Source: Pyrenula massariospora
Lineage: Eukaryota > Ascomycota > Eurotiomycetes > Pyrenulales > Pyrenulaceae
Length of the DNA: 64,000 nt
Assembly (NCBI GenBank): GCA_021030905.1
Contig: JAGFMI010000014.1
Span: 1-64,000 of the forward strand
Direction of reading: 5' to 3'
Notes under the pieces: model-generated
Told to the model about the DNA's origin: nothing
Seen by the model: the letters and a program-made list of their open reading frames with translations, nothing else
Databases searched by the model: none
Made by a program: the position numbers and the translations under genes
Part shown: piece after piece, positions 12,953-24,873 of the stretch
How the letters are laid out: each line of letters begins with the position of its first letter
Numbering within the stretch: position 1 is the stretch's first letter

Positions 12953-13921
12953 ATGGTATCCGCCACTCCCTCAACTAGGACTGTCTCACAAATGTCGATG
13001 GAAGCCAAGCCGACCGCTCAAGGAGATGCTACTACTTATCCTTTCTCTCCCAGGTCCGACCTTCTAACTTATACTACGCTACTGGAGGCTTTCACTAATT
13101 CTTACAGCGCTGCCGAGCACGCTCGCCTTGAAGGCCAACATGCCGCCCTCATCGATCTCATGAACCGTATTACCCATGCTCCTATTCCTGAAAACCCGAC
13201 TCTACTCCTCGACTTAGGCTGTGGTACCGGATGTGTGACTACGCATTTTGGTGCAGCTTACCCGGGAGCTACAGTTGTTGGTGTGGACCGCTCTCCCGTT
13301 CCACCCATCTACGGTCAGCCTGCCAATGTTCATTTTATCCAGGGTGATATTCAACATTTGAATACCAATTTCGAACCAAGCATCACTCCAGGGACCGCTG
13401 ATCTTGCGTTCGGACGACTTCTCGCATTGGGTATTCCAGAGTGGTCTGCATTCATATCCAACTTGACGTCCCTAGTCAAGCCAGGTACGGGCTACGTCGA
13501 ACTCCAAGAGCTTCTCTGGCGTGTATTCGACTCCGATGGCTTTCGAATCGATGAATCTATGGAGTGGATGCGCACTCTCCGTTCCGGAATGATGCGTATA
13601 GGGCTTGATCCTGATGCTGCGCTAAATATGCAACAGCGGATGGAGGACGCAGAGCTTGTGGATGTACAGAGTTGGACTTATAAATGGACTTTGGGACCGT
13701 GGCTAGCGGACAAGGAGCCGATGACGAGAAAGATGGGGGAATTTAACGGAACGGAGATGGCAGGGCCGATCAGCGGGATTCTCAAGGGAATAGTCGACAA
13801 ACGAGATAGTGAAGACAGCTTACAGCAAGAGATGAGGGATAGCCTGAGGGCGAAGGAGACAGGAGATCGTAATGGGGTGTTTTTCGAGTTTAGGGTAAGC
13901 GTGGGTAGACGAAAGGAATAG
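12953..13921 (+). CDS. SAM-dependent methyltransferase, LaeA/UMTA-like
   Basis: Predicted 322-residue class I methyltransferase without introns. The SAM-binding motif I is LLDLGCGTGCVTTHFG, about 85 residues in, followed by an acidic loop (VVGVDRSP) and a GDIQHL segment typical of motif III. Fungal proteins of this type transfer a methyl group from S-adenosylmethionine; relatives include LaeA-like regulators and enzymes that tailor secondary metabolites. The substrate here cannot be told. I chose the ATG at 12,953 because of its better context (ccATGg); an in-frame upstream ATG exists at 12,869 and another downstream at 12,992. It sits alone between a decayed zone and core genes, about 4.7 kb from the PKS fossil, so a former cluster link is possible but unproven. 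Confidence 0.8.
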   Translation: MVSATPSTRTVSQMSMEAKPTAQGDATTYPFSPRSDLLTYTTLLEAFTNSYSAAEHARLEGQHAALIDLMNRITHAPIPENPTLLLDLGCGTGCVTTHFGAAYPGATVVGVDRSPVPPIYGQPANVHFIQGDIQHLNTNFEPSITPGTADLAFGRLLALGIPEWSAFISNLTSLVKPGTGYVELQELLWRVFDSDGFRIDESMEWMRTLRSGMMRIGLDPDAALNMQQRMEDAELVDVQSWTYKWTLGPWLADKEPMTRKMGEFNGTEMAGPISGILKGIVDKRDSEDSLQQEMRDSLRAKETGDRNGVFFEFRVSVGRRKE

Positions 13922-14434
13922 GAGCAACTAACTACAATGAACCACGATGCAGCCACTACTAATATCTCTAAAAACACGTTTACAGGAACATATACTGAGG
14001 AGCACAGAGTAGATACAGGTAAAATAGATAACTTGTAGATTTGAGTATGGATGTGAAGAACCTAATATCCAATCAAGCCATTCAGAATGTTCGCAAGGTT
14101 CGTTTGTTTCTGCAACGCGGCGGTAATCGACATCGCCTTGGTGGTAGAACAATTACTTCTGTAGTGTAGGTAGGGATTGCAATGATCCCATTTTTGATGA
14201 GGCCAAATATCAGGAATCATGGTACATACGATTATTGGCTGAGCAGCTACCAATACTACCAGTTAGGCGCCACAGCTTCTCATATCCAACCCTCGAGCCT
14301 CTTTTCCAGGCTCGTCTTGGCAACCGCTGCCCCTCCTCAGCGTCAGTAAATCAGTTCGTCGTTGGTGGCGCCTTAAACTCCGTCTCTTTATACAGGCGCA
14401 TCACAGCAGGTCATCGATACCTACACCACTCAAG
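13922..14434. other. Intergenic region
   Basis: About 510 bases between two plus-strand genes. It should hold the 3' end of the methyltransferase mRNA and the promoter and 5' leader of the DUF1776 gene. No motif, repeat or small gene stands out. Confidence 0.5.
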
Positions 14435-15969
14435 ATGACAAGTGACGATCAGCAGTTCCTTGATGTGGTAAAACATTCGAGCTCATACTGTGTGAGCGTT
14501 GACTGACCTCATCCCAGCTCGCATCAGTCCCTCAGGATGCGGCAAACTATGTTGCTGCAGTCGCCGATTTTATGGACCGACAATCTGATCACCTCGCCTG
14601 CAAAATACGAGAGAACATTTTACCATGGCTGTCAGCCTCGATACTCCCAGAGAGTTTCCATCCTTCATCACATCTTTCCAGAAAGACTCCTCCCCCACCG
14701 CGATCCTTAGCAGGCAAAGCATGCGCCTGGATTTCCGAAAACAGAACTGCTGTGGCTTGCGCAGTCGCATTCACTGGCACGACCATCTTCCTCATACACC
14801 AGCGGCGGAAGAACCGATCTCGCAGACGTCGAGCTAGGCGGAATGCCAACGGGTCCAAGAGAGAGGTTGTCATATTGGCCGCAACTTACCATGACCCTGT
14901 GTGTAGGTCGGTTGCCCTTGATCTCGAACGTCGTGGGTACATCGTCTATGTGACAGTATCCAATTCATCCGAAGAGAAAGCTATACACTCCGAAAAGAAG
15001 ATGGATCTACAACCTCTTTGGATGGACATTACCTCCTCCGTTCCTTCACCTGGAATAGACATTCATCCAAATTTCCTCCCTATCCAGAATCTTATCAAGC
15101 CACGACCAACTTCTTCTCCGTCACAAAATCCTCACCCTTTCACTCTTGCTGGTCTCGTTCTTCTACCTTCGCTATCCTATCCCAGCGGGCCCCTCGCGAT
15201 CACGCCTCCCTCTACTGTTATTGACACAACAAATACGCATCTCCTCTCCCCGCTTCTAACCCTCCAACAATACCTCGCCCTCCACCGATATTTCCAAAAA
15301 ACGCAGCCTCATGCTCCTTCTCCCACCATACTTCTCGCTACGCCTTCCATCGCTACTTCATTCCCAACATCCACAAACCCCCTGGAGACAGCTTTGCCTA
15401 CAGCTCTACGATCCCTTCTTCCCGGGCTTCGCCAGTCCTTTCCTTCGTCGCCTATCGTCGATCTCCGCATCGGCAATATCGATCTCAGCACCGCGCTCTC
15501 AAGGACACCTTATACGTATTCACCGTCAAGCTCCAGCCCACACCGGTCTCCTCAACTAACACTCCCTTGGCATTGGCATCCTTCCACCCATGCTGCAGAT
15601 CTTCAGTCATACCTTGCTTCTGCCTCAGGAAGTCATGTAAGAGAGCTACAGAACGCAGTCTTTGATGCTCTTCTCCCGGTGCGTGACTTGAGGTTATTTG
15701 GTAGTCATCGTTGGCGGATCAAAGGCAGGAAAACCAATGTCATGTATGTCGGAAGAGGGGCGAGGATTTACGATTTGGCGGGAAAACTTGGGCTTGGCCT
15801 AGGATGGAGATGGGCATTCCAGAAACGCAGCTGGGATGTAGAAACAATACCAGGATCAAGACATGAGTCTCCAGTGGATAATGGCGAAGAGAGGCGGAAA
15901 ACCCTGTATGAAAATAGCACAGTAGGCAGCCATATGACAGGCGAGAGTGGACTCTGGGAAAAAGTATAA
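14435..15969 (+). CDS. DUF1776 family ER-membrane protein (Pbr1-like)
   Basis: Predicted 494 residues from two exons: 14,435-14,467 (eleven codons, MTSDDQQFLDV) and 14,518-15,969. The 50-base intron has a strong GACTGAC branch and a CAG acceptor. The protein fits the fungal DUF1776 family, which is related to short-chain dehydrogenases and includes yeast YNL181W/Pbr1. One hydrophobic segment (AVACAVAFTGTTIFLIHQ, roughly residues 78-95) is followed by a very basic stretch (RRKNRSRRRRARR), as expected for an ER-anchored protein with a cytosolic body. The REVVILAATYHDPVCRSVALDLERRGYIVYV segment is the Rossmann-like start of the domain. A Pro/Ser-rich insert lies in the middle. The catalytic role is not established for the family. 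Confidence 0.85.
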
Positions 15970-16865
15970 GATCTATGAAGCAAAATATCTCAGCTCATCT
16001 CCCTTCACCACACTACTGCTTGGCTTCGTCGATTGCGTACAGCTCTTTCCCACACCCAGAGAGCTCATGTCTGATCAACGCATCCTACCTAAAAAGCACC
16101 AGAAGCCTAGAATTTCGATAACACAGCGCCTAGATATTGCAAGCCCAGCCGCTCAATTGTCAAGAGCGTGTTGCTGAACGCACTCCAAGGCTTAGAAACA
16201 TTGTACAATCCACCTTCGAGACATACTGGCTCCGGAAGGCTAGTGTACATCAATTTAACGTGCTCGCATGCCCAAGCTATCTAATCTTTACTCACTTACA
16301 GAGCATCTTCCATAGAAAATATTTCTATTCATTCTAAGAGTGTACATGCTGTACGAGTAATGTTAACATGATTTTGTAGCTTTTCTATTAAACCTGTAGA
16401 GATGCTGCTCCTTAATTAGAGTATAAGCTACTGAGGTCCTCCTCTATCTACATTAGCGCATTTCGTCGTGACTGAAAAACTATGTTCTTTACCCCCGGTA
16501 CATCGCGATAGCCAACTCCTTCTGTCGTGACATGGGCACTTTTCTTGACTCCGAAGCGCCGAAGCTAGTCGGAGAGAGCCTGAAGTTACACTCTGGTCGT
16601 AGAATCGGTAACAGCTCCTGAGCGCGCCCGTAAAGCCCTTAAACCCCCGACCTCACGTGACGAAATGTCAAGTGCGGTACGCCGGCTGTTCCTCAACTCC
16701 AGCGGTTGGCGTTGGACCGCAATCGACAATCCGTACGGATGCATTATTCATGTCTCATTTAATGTCGTATGGCTCTTGTCCCGTCTCTGATTCATATCGG
16801 ATACCTCAGACCCCTTCTTAAGCTTCCCCACGTTATTTCGGCTTCCACATGGAATTTGGCTAGAT
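15970..16865. other. Intergenic region between convergent genes
   Basis: About 900 bases between the 3' ends of the DUF1776 gene (plus) and the DUF3712 gene (minus). Only short spurious frames are present. I see no tRNA, repeat or conserved site. Confidence 0.5.
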
Positions 16866-18226
16866 TCAACTTCCTTGGCTTGTCCCATTCCCTAGAACAG
16901 AGCCCAACCCAGCTTTCTTAAGAGCACTACCTATATCCAGCTCCTGCAAGATGACATTGCTTGCCAAGACTTCTGAGAAGTAAGGAATTTCGGCGCCATT
17001 AACCTCGCTCCGGGTACCTTGAACATAGACTGGTATTATGCCAGTCTCGCGATAAGTCTGGTTGGCGCCAAAGAGCTCCAGGACGAGTGATTGATTAGTT
17101 GTAGACCGAAGTTCGAATGTGTTGGTGATGTTCGGGACAAGTTTGAGATGAGCAACTCGGGCTTCGCCAATGTTAACGTAACTAGGAGCCGGGACCAGTG
17201 GCGGGAAGATAGGGGTCGTAAGAGAGAGCGTGACGTTTCCCTGTTAAAATTAAGGATCAGTTGATAAATCTTCGGGAGAGGGGATTCAGAAATGTGGAAT
17301 GTACCAAATCAAAGGTTGAAACGGTCGGGTTTGGAATTGTGAGCTGGGCAATAAAATTTGAGCCATCAGGTTGAGTTGTGGTGAGAATTGTCAAATTTTC
17401 TGTTTTAAGACCCTTTAGAGAATTAAACCCTAAAATTTGTCAGCGCGTATTCATTGAAGTTTGGCTCTGTTAGGTAAAATTTAGATATTGGGTTTTCAGG
17501 AATGATGTCGGAGCTAAATTCGGAGATGTAACAGAAATTGTCCTTGGTACCTTTCTGTACGACGAGCTTATTGTAGTCGATATTAGCCTTTGGGAGCTTC
17601 CCCGCCCGCAATTTTGTCTTTCCTTTGAGCCGAACTCCTACATTTTCCTGGAGTAGCATTGCTTTGAGATAATCCACAAATCCTGGCGTGACGTCGATCC
17701 TTTTGACCACTTGTTGGATGTCGCCATCGCGAACGCCAACCTGACGTGGGATAGTGGCGTTGACAAAAGGAACCTGACTCCGGCCCTCGAGATAAAAGTG
17801 TGCTTCGAATGGATCAATTGTTGGGTGGTAGCTGCTGGAGGTGCCAATGCGGCTACCAAGATGAATGGTCACTTGCTGAGGTGTAGGTTCAGTAAGAGCG
17901 AGATCGACCGCTGTCAGTGTTGAATCGTCGATCTGGTTCTGGGCAATGTGTGGGTAGCCAACGTATACACTGTAGAGGTTAATACACCAATCGACATATC
18001 GAGGAATTCCAACGTACACCGGTAGTGCAATAACTAGGACACAAACAATGAAAATAATGAGATACAGCCACCAGAAACGCTTGTTATGACGCTTGAGCCT
18101 TTCCCTCCGGCTGAGCTTTTTTCGTGGCCCTTCTATTGGAGAGCCTGGGTTGGAATCGTGCTCAGCAGATGCGCCGAGAGTTTCTTTGGCATCAGCCATG
18201 TTCGACCTGGAGAACCCGCGAGGCAT
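16866..18226 (-). CDS. DUF3712 membrane protein
   Basis: Predicted 391 residues from three exons: 18,226-17,551, 17,429-17,305 and 17,240-16,866. Introns are 121 and 64 bases; exon lengths sum to 392 codons. The first intron happens to be open in frame, so the exon looks longer than it is, but only the spliced form restores the family pattern (NSLKGLK, then NFIAQLTIPNPTVSTFDLGNVTL across the second intron). DUF3712 proteins are fungal single-pass membrane proteins with LEA2/AsmA-like beta repeats. A hydrophobic segment (WWLYLIIFIVCVLVIALPVYV, near residues 52-72) follows a basic cytosolic N-terminus, with the rest outside or lumenal, consistent with several N-x-S/T sites. A second in-frame ATG at 18,199 could be used. 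The molecular function is unknown, with vacuolar or endomembrane placement likely. Confidence 0.85.
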
Positions 18227-19915
18227 TGAGGGGGGAATGGGCAGAAGGTTGGAGCAAGTTTCTTCAGGGACCTGAGATTCACGATCCGGAGCAAAAAGGA
18301 AGAATTGAAGAGCTCAAAACATGACTGAATATCAACCCAGCATCAGAGAGAAGGGAGCTTAGCGAGCTCTCAAAGCCAGCTGTCGGCAATACAGCTATCT
18401 ATATGATGAGCCTACCGGAAAACACCTTCGACACTTAAATTGTAAGAGTCGATAGTCCTCCCCGCTTCTCGGACAAAATAATTCAGGAATCATAAGAAAA
18501 GGATTGGCGCATGAACGTACATCGACCGGCTCCACTGATACTAGATCTTGGAGCTTCTAGCAGGAAAAATCATCACATGCGTAGCTTCCACCGAGGCAGC
18601 GACAGCAGGGGTTCAAGATCCGTTTCCCTAGACGTGCCAACCTACACCGGATTGAGTGGCGACAGGGCTCATGATCGACCAGGCTTATCGCCATTGGAGA
18701 GGAAGGAACTAGGGATGGATTGGCCTGTGTCTCTGATTTTTGGAGAACTTACCGAGGTTTTGCTGAACGTAGTAGTCTTTGGGACTGGCCAGAGAGCAGA
18801 GGAGGCAAAGAGAGTGGGAAACGGGGGTGGGAAGCAGTGGCTGTCATTGCCCGAAGAAGGTTTGGCTGAGCCGGCGCTTTGACAGGGGGCGTCGGGATAC
18901 CCTTGAACAAGGTGAGAAATCCGGGGGTGGAGATGATGGAAGATGATGGGGCCCCGGATCCTTGGGCTGAAATGTCTTCTGCCCACTGAAGAAGCAACCG
19001 CCGGTTGATATCAATTATATTATGCTTTCAACTATATTGCGGGGCGACAATTGGCTGTACACCGGAGGCGACCTCATGTGCCAGACGGGCTTTTCGTGTA
19101 GAGCTCCCAGTCAATCCGAAAATCAGGCGAGACGCAGGCACCGTGTCGGACAATGCAAGGTCGCCAATGACTTCATTCGCGGGGGGTACTATTGGATCTT
19201 TAGCTAAAGAAGAGAGTCTCGTGCCTCGGAGGAGTCGTCGGAATCGTCTTCAGGCCCGGGGCATGGGCGACGATCTGGAGAAATCCTGGTTTCGAGGGTT
19301 TGCTCTGGCGCGTAGCCTCGGCTTGACCGCTTTTTGCCAACGCCTGATTGACGCCCGTGTTCAGTAGTATCCGAAAAGAAACCCTATGCACCTTCGATGG
19401 AACAAGTAAGTCATAGCTGATATTTGCGTGATCATAACGGTCCATCCGAAGTGGCCGAAGGACATTCATTAGGGATCCAGCAGCGCTCGCCAAGGAAGGA
19501 CATACCAGTTTTGGAAGCCAGTCTATCAGAAACTCTACTTGCCTATGTCCATTTCAATAGAGACAAGTATTCGTCAAGACACGGTGATGGATCAGACTAC
19601 GGTTGTACATTCATAAATGTAGTATTGAATTTTTCATGTCGTCTAGACACGCTAGCTCTCAAAAATCTCCAGTCCCTAGCTACTTCCATCGGTGGTCATC
19701 CCTCCCACATAGACATTACCAGTCATATCCTCGTCAACGTTTTGCCGGCCGGATCAAAATGTCATTGGATGGAAGCGGAATGTCAAAATCCTGGAGCGCC
19801 TATAACTACACCCCAATTCCATGATTTGCGTATAGCCTCCTTCCATGCTTCCCTAGGTGTCGAAGCTCTAGAGGCAGGTCGTTAATTGGAAAAACCGTCT
19901 TGGGCGTGCACGTAA
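18227..19915. other. Long intergenic region
   Basis: About 1.7 kb between the start of the DUF3712 gene and the 3' end of the Sel1-repeat gene, both on the minus strand. Frames of 60-150 codons occur on both strands but none has recognisable domains or a plausible splice chain. It probably holds the DUF3712 promoter and a long untranslated leader. I see no repeats or tRNA genes. Confidence 0.45.
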
Positions 19916-22182
19916 TCACGAGACTTTGTCCGAGTTCTTTCGGCGGAAGATGCTTCGACTTCGAGCCCGCGGCTGCTTCTGAGGCTTCTTCTCCGGCGTA
20001 GCTGGTGGATCTCGAGTGGCGACATAGCGCTCACTATCATCCATATACTTCTTTTTATAAATCCTGACATCAACGTTAGCTTCACTTTGCCAGCTGCTCA
20101 AACTTCTCATAAGTCTTACCAACTATTACCAACCATACTCATTCCCCTTGCCTCAGCCATCCGATAAAATCTGGCCGCCTTCTTCAAGTCTTTCTTGGCT
20201 CCGATTCCCTCGGCGTAGCAGAAACCGGCTTCCGCTAATGCGTCTGCATCTCCCCAATTACCGGCAATCTCAAAACATCGCAGCGCCAAAGCCTTATCCT
20301 GTTCGATACCCCATCCATTCAAATGGCTAACACCAAGTTCATAGATGCTGAGGGCAAACTGTGCTCGGCGTGCCTTTTGAGCCGCAATATCGTGTGCAGC
20401 GGTATTCGGGTCTTGATCATCCGCCACCTCGAGCACAGCACAGTCGGCTGCCTTGCGTAGCCATTGGACTCCCTCACGTTGATTCGGCCGCATCCCCCAA
20501 CCATGTCTACAAGCAAGCGCATATAGAAGCATCCCGGTTGGGTGGTTGCCCATTGCCGCCAGACGGAGATGGTAGGTCGATTCCTTGTACGAGCCGTGTT
20601 CGTGGCATTCGATGCCTTTTGCCACATGCTCTTCAGGAGTCATTTGAGCAGTTGTGCTACTACTGCCGGTGCGAACAGAATAAGGACGGACAGTGCTATT
20701 GGATTTCGAGGACAGGGATTGGGATTCTTCAAGATCGGGTCTTGGTGGTTGTTGTCGGATGGTTCGCAGGTCTCCTCTTTCAACTGAAGATCGTCGAGAG
20801 GTGGCGGAGTGGAAGGACTGGGCCGGAGAATGATTAGGTCTATGTGGTTGGATGGGTTTGTCAGGAGTCTTTGGTCTATCGAGGTCGAATGAAAAATTTG
20901 GGCCGGAGTTTGATGTTTTCGAGGTAGAATCGGGGAGAGGGGTTGGAGAGTCACTTCTTGGAAAGCTATCTTGATCATGGGCTGTATGAGGCGGGGTTTG
21001 GAAGAGAGGTTCCTGCCACTCAAAGTTGGGCGTGGACAATCCAGCAAAGATGATCGAATTACGGGAGACCATCCGACCACGGGGAAGGGAGAATTTTGCG
21101 TAGGTGTAGGACTGATTGCCAGCCAGATAACCATCAGACGTCTCTGACCGAGTATCATCCATGGACAATGGTGTAGGAGGGTTTTCCACGATAGAGAACG
21201 ATGGTCGGCTATCTTGAGTCTCATAAGAGTGTTTCCGAGAGAGGGATTGGGTGTCTGACTTGACGCTTAAATTCGAGCTACTCATTGGTCGAGAGAAGTT
21301 GAGGTACGATTTTGATCGATGAGTGCCTCCGATAGAAATATCAGAGTTGAGGGATGGCGATCGTCCGTGTCCTGGAACGAAGGGAGAAACAGGAGAGTGA
21401 GCCGACACGCCGCTGCTGCCTGAAAGCTTTCGGGGGAATGAAAATGTCGAACCGGCATTTGAGCTGGTGTAATCATCGTCCGAACTCTCATGGTTTGGTC
21501 TCGTATTTGGTATTCGTGGGAAGGGAGCTTTAGGAGGAGACAATGTCGTCGCAGTTTCATGTCCCGTCGACGGTTTGTCTCTGGGTATGGGCATGACCTT
21601 TGAAGTAGGTGAGCCGTATTGATCAACCTGAGTATTTTCGTCCAAGGTTGGAAACTTGGATGGTTCCGCATCTGGTGACATTGATCTGGTTATACCAAAA
21701 TAGTCGCCTGCTTGTGATCGTGGCATCGCACTCGGACGATCCATGGGTGTAATGAAGTTATCTTCATCATCTTCCTCCTCTTCATCATCTAATTCAGGAA
21801 TACCACTAAACCTGGGGTACTCTGAAACTGGTCGAAAACGAGGTTCCTCCACGTGCAACGGCGCGGTTGTGTCCCTATCCGATGACTCTGATTGTTGCGA
21901 AGATTCAGACAATGCCCTAAAATATGATGGTCGATCGAGCTGCCCTAAGCTTTTTGTGACCATTGAGGGAGGCAACCGACTGGCTCTCCGACCCTCATGT
22001 GCCCTTTCGTCGAGCTGCTTTGCCATCAACCGACTCTGCGCCGCAAAAGCATCCAGCGGTGACAATGCTGGCGGTACTTCTCCGTCGAAGTGCTGGAATC
22101 TTGGTGAAGGAAGCGGCAGTCGTTCCTTTGAATCATTTTTGCTGGACTGTAGATCGAGCGTAAATGAAAGTTTCGCAGCCAT
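19916..22182 (-). CDS. Sel1-repeat protein, Nif1/Dsf2-like
   Basis: Predicted 736 residues: exon 1 22,182-20,120 and exon 2 20,063-19,916, with a 56-base intron (GTAAGA donor, GCTAAC branch, CAG acceptor). Splicing joins MSMVGNSW to IYKKKYMDD, restoring a conserved C-terminal block. The first about 480 residues are Ser/Pro-rich and disordered, with an acidic run (DDEEEEDDEDN). The C-terminal third carries Sel1-like repeats, TPR-related helical pairs that bind proteins (TPEEHVAKGIECHEHGSYKESTYHLRLAAM, a YALACRHGWGM block, ELGVSHLNGWGIEQD, GFCYAEGIGAKKD). The tail is basic (RARSRSIFRRK). The closest named relatives I know are fission yeast Nif1, a cell-cycle regulator, and budding yeast Dsf2. 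The first ATG in frame is at 22,182. Confidence 0.85.
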
Positions 22183-24873
22183 AACGAATATGTTGCACAG
22201 TATCGACAGTGAGCCTTTGCAACTGTCCTCTTCCACTCGCCCAGCTCATGCGATCTTAAGTCGATAACCTTCCCAAGCACCACAGATTCCTCGGTCGCCA
22301 ATTCGAAGAATCAATCGCATCGGAATAGATCTCAGCAGGTACGGAGGAGGAAGCCACGGCGACGTGCGATCTGTACAGCTGTTGGTGGAAATTCAACGAC
22401 GACGGTTCGGATGGGAGGATGCGGGAGCGCGGGCAGACGCTACGTTCGAATCAATGTTGTACGGGAGTGGTAATTGCAGGAGTAGGATGAGTTGGGACGT
22501 TTTGGGCGTGGCTATGGTGGTTATTCGATCTCTTGGGGCCCAGCGTGTCCAAGACCAAGACCAACACGGCGTGGCAGAGTGAGGAAGACGTCTGAGGGTA
22601 CTAGTGGTAGTGAAGATAGCGGTTCCGTTGCCGAGAGGCACCCCCGGGCGAGTGAGTGTGCGAGAGTGCCTACGGGGGCCAAGGCGTCCTTAGTTAGCGA
22701 CAGGTTTCCCAGTTCAGGGTCTCAGCGACGGCCGACGGTTTTAGAGAGCGGGCTGGGGGGACCTCCAGTCTTCCTGCTACAGTGCCATGCGACGCCCAAA
22801 CTACGTGCCTTAGTCGCCGTTTCAGGGGCCACCGTCCTGAATAGCCGCCAATGGCAGCCCTGCTAACGTTTTCTTGACCTCGTCCAAGAGCCTTAGCCAC
22901 GATTATGATCACCGGGGCAAAGAACGTCTCCGAGACTTTGCCTGCGCTTCCAAATTGCCATCTCAATGCCGCCAACAAAGGAACAGTTGACAACGTGCAG
23001 TGACAACCCACCCCACGATCACGCACACTCTGCAGACACTTCAAACACGAAACAGTCCGCCATCACAGTGTGGCATCCTCGGCCTACGACTTCCGCTCTC
23101 CGTTGTCCAACCACCACGCTAATATATCTATCAGATACGAGTTTAGCAATTTTGCCCTACAGACAGCCCCTTCGGGTGACAGGGGGCCAGCCGCCGGGAA
23201 TCGCTGATCGCCGTGGCGCGTCCCCAGGTTGCCATCTACCCAGCCTGACGGGTGTACAGCCGGGTGAAAATTTGCTGCAAGAACACTGCAGAGGAAACTT
23301 GCCAGAGACGAAGCTCCTCACACGAGAGCAAGAAAAAGCCTTGCACGGTTTCTCCGAATATCATGACAGCGTTTCCAAGCACTGACAAGCGTTGAGATCC
23401 ATCGCATGAGGCACTCGGACTACGACACGGACAGAGCTCCGTGCAAGATTTGGAAGTTTGGAACGGCCGTCTTCAGGTGATCTGGAAGGTGATTGGATCT
23501 TATCAGAATCGCAGTCTGAAGAGGAACCAGCCCCGGATGGTCTGGGGCAAAGGTGAGACGTACGCACGGCCACCGCACAGCCTCCCATGCATCACAACAT
23601 TTCACGTTACTCGATGGCCGTTTGCCACTCGGATCCATGTCTGCTCTGCAAGTCTCTTATGCCAGACAGGCGTTTCGATATGCGCTACTTGGCATCGTCC
23701 CCGCGGCAAAATTTCTTCTCTCGATCACCACGGTGCTGATCCCAGGTACATCCTTTGGTTCGCCGCAATTTCAGAAACTTGCTATGGCAAGTGCTCCACG
23801 ATTGGTTCAAAGACTACAACCACTCTAAATCACATTCCAGGTCGTCTTCGAGCCTTGCCGCAGAGCCTTTGCCCTCGTCATGTCATGTTTGCACTTTTCC
23901 GACTACTTATTCACCGATTACTATCGCTATCTAAGCATGTCGATCAATAAGCAACCAAATCCCCGTCAATCTTAATTGAAGCCTCAAGTCTTCAAGATTC
24001 CCACATTCCACAAATTTTCGACGAATCAACGATGCTAAATGACTGGAGCGAGCATTTTTTTGACCGTAGGACTGCAGAAGTCTCTTCTACGGCTGGGCCA
24101 TTGAAGGCCCGATTTTTTTTATTTTTTTTTTTTTTTTTTTTTGGCACAGCGCGTTCTAGTTATGCAGTGACTGTGATATAATACGGCTCTAATCCCAGCT
24201 GGCAACACCCATCATCGCCAACGTCACGCCAGCATGCAATTAAAAGGTAAGTTGGGAATGGGATAAGTGTGATATTTGAATAGCCAAAATCCTTCAGAAA
24301 GATAGCATGCATACTGGACATAGAACACAGGTACGCTATTTTGTGGGCAGATGTCCAACCTAATCCCTCCGTGCGTGCTCTTTAGTGTGAAAGACTACCG
24401 TCCTTCCGCCAACCGACCTTGGGGGCTCTATCAGTGCTGATTGACCTGCAAAGAGAGCATTAGACAGCATCACCCAACTCATATGTCTTTTATCCTGCAT
24501 TTTATCTGCTGGGACATCAATGTAAAAGGGATGAATAAGAAGAGCGCGACTGCAACAAGCTCCGCTACTCTCTTCATAATCTCCAGAATATAGGTGTATG
24601 GACCAGCTAAATGATCCCGACTGTAAATTTCAGCAGCAAATGTTATGCCTTGGTCTTGGTCTCTTACGTTAAGTGTCGAAGTGCTGCTCGAAGTGTCAGG
24701 TTGTTTTACTACGGAATGGCCCCATTTCCGAAGCAGTCTTGTGGAAGAAGAACGGTGGCTTTTGTGTGAAAAAACCATTTTGAGATGCGCAGACCAGGAC
24801 CAGACGTTCGGGGTTTCAACATACACCTTTGGTGGAATAAGAGGGTGTCTAAGACCTACTTTACCTACCTTTC
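22183..24873. other. Long intergenic region
   Basis: About 2.7 kb between two minus-strand genes. Only short frames are present, none with a recognisable domain. It presumably contains the promoter and leader of the Sel1-repeat gene and the 3' end of the acetyltransferase gene. The one clear structure is the double hairpin with a T-tract near 24.1 kb, listed separately. Confidence 0.45.
24064..24142 (+). other. Double hairpin followed by a 30-base T-tract
   Basis: Read on the plus strand, CCGTAG at 24,064-24,069 pairs with CTACGG at 24,087-24,092, enclosing a smaller GACT/AGTC stem. Next GGGCC at 24,095-24,099 pairs with GGCCC at 24,106-24,110. Two bases later a run of T with a single A at 24,121 fills 24,113-24,142. 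The order stem, stem, T-run looks like the 3' end of an RNA polymerase III transcript, for which T-runs are terminators. No box A or box B promoter is evident upstream. A poly(A) tail of a retroposed element on the minus strand is the main alternative. Confidence 0.35.

Noticed and set aside
18511-19885. Several frames of 97-153 codons in the gap between the DUF3712 and Sel1 genes
   Set aside because: Composition is not protein-like, no domains, and frames on both strands overlap.
22026-23950. Multiple frames of 70-174 codons upstream of the Sel1-repeat gene
   Set aside because: The longest lies antisense to the Sel1 gene itself; the others lack domains and splice logic.
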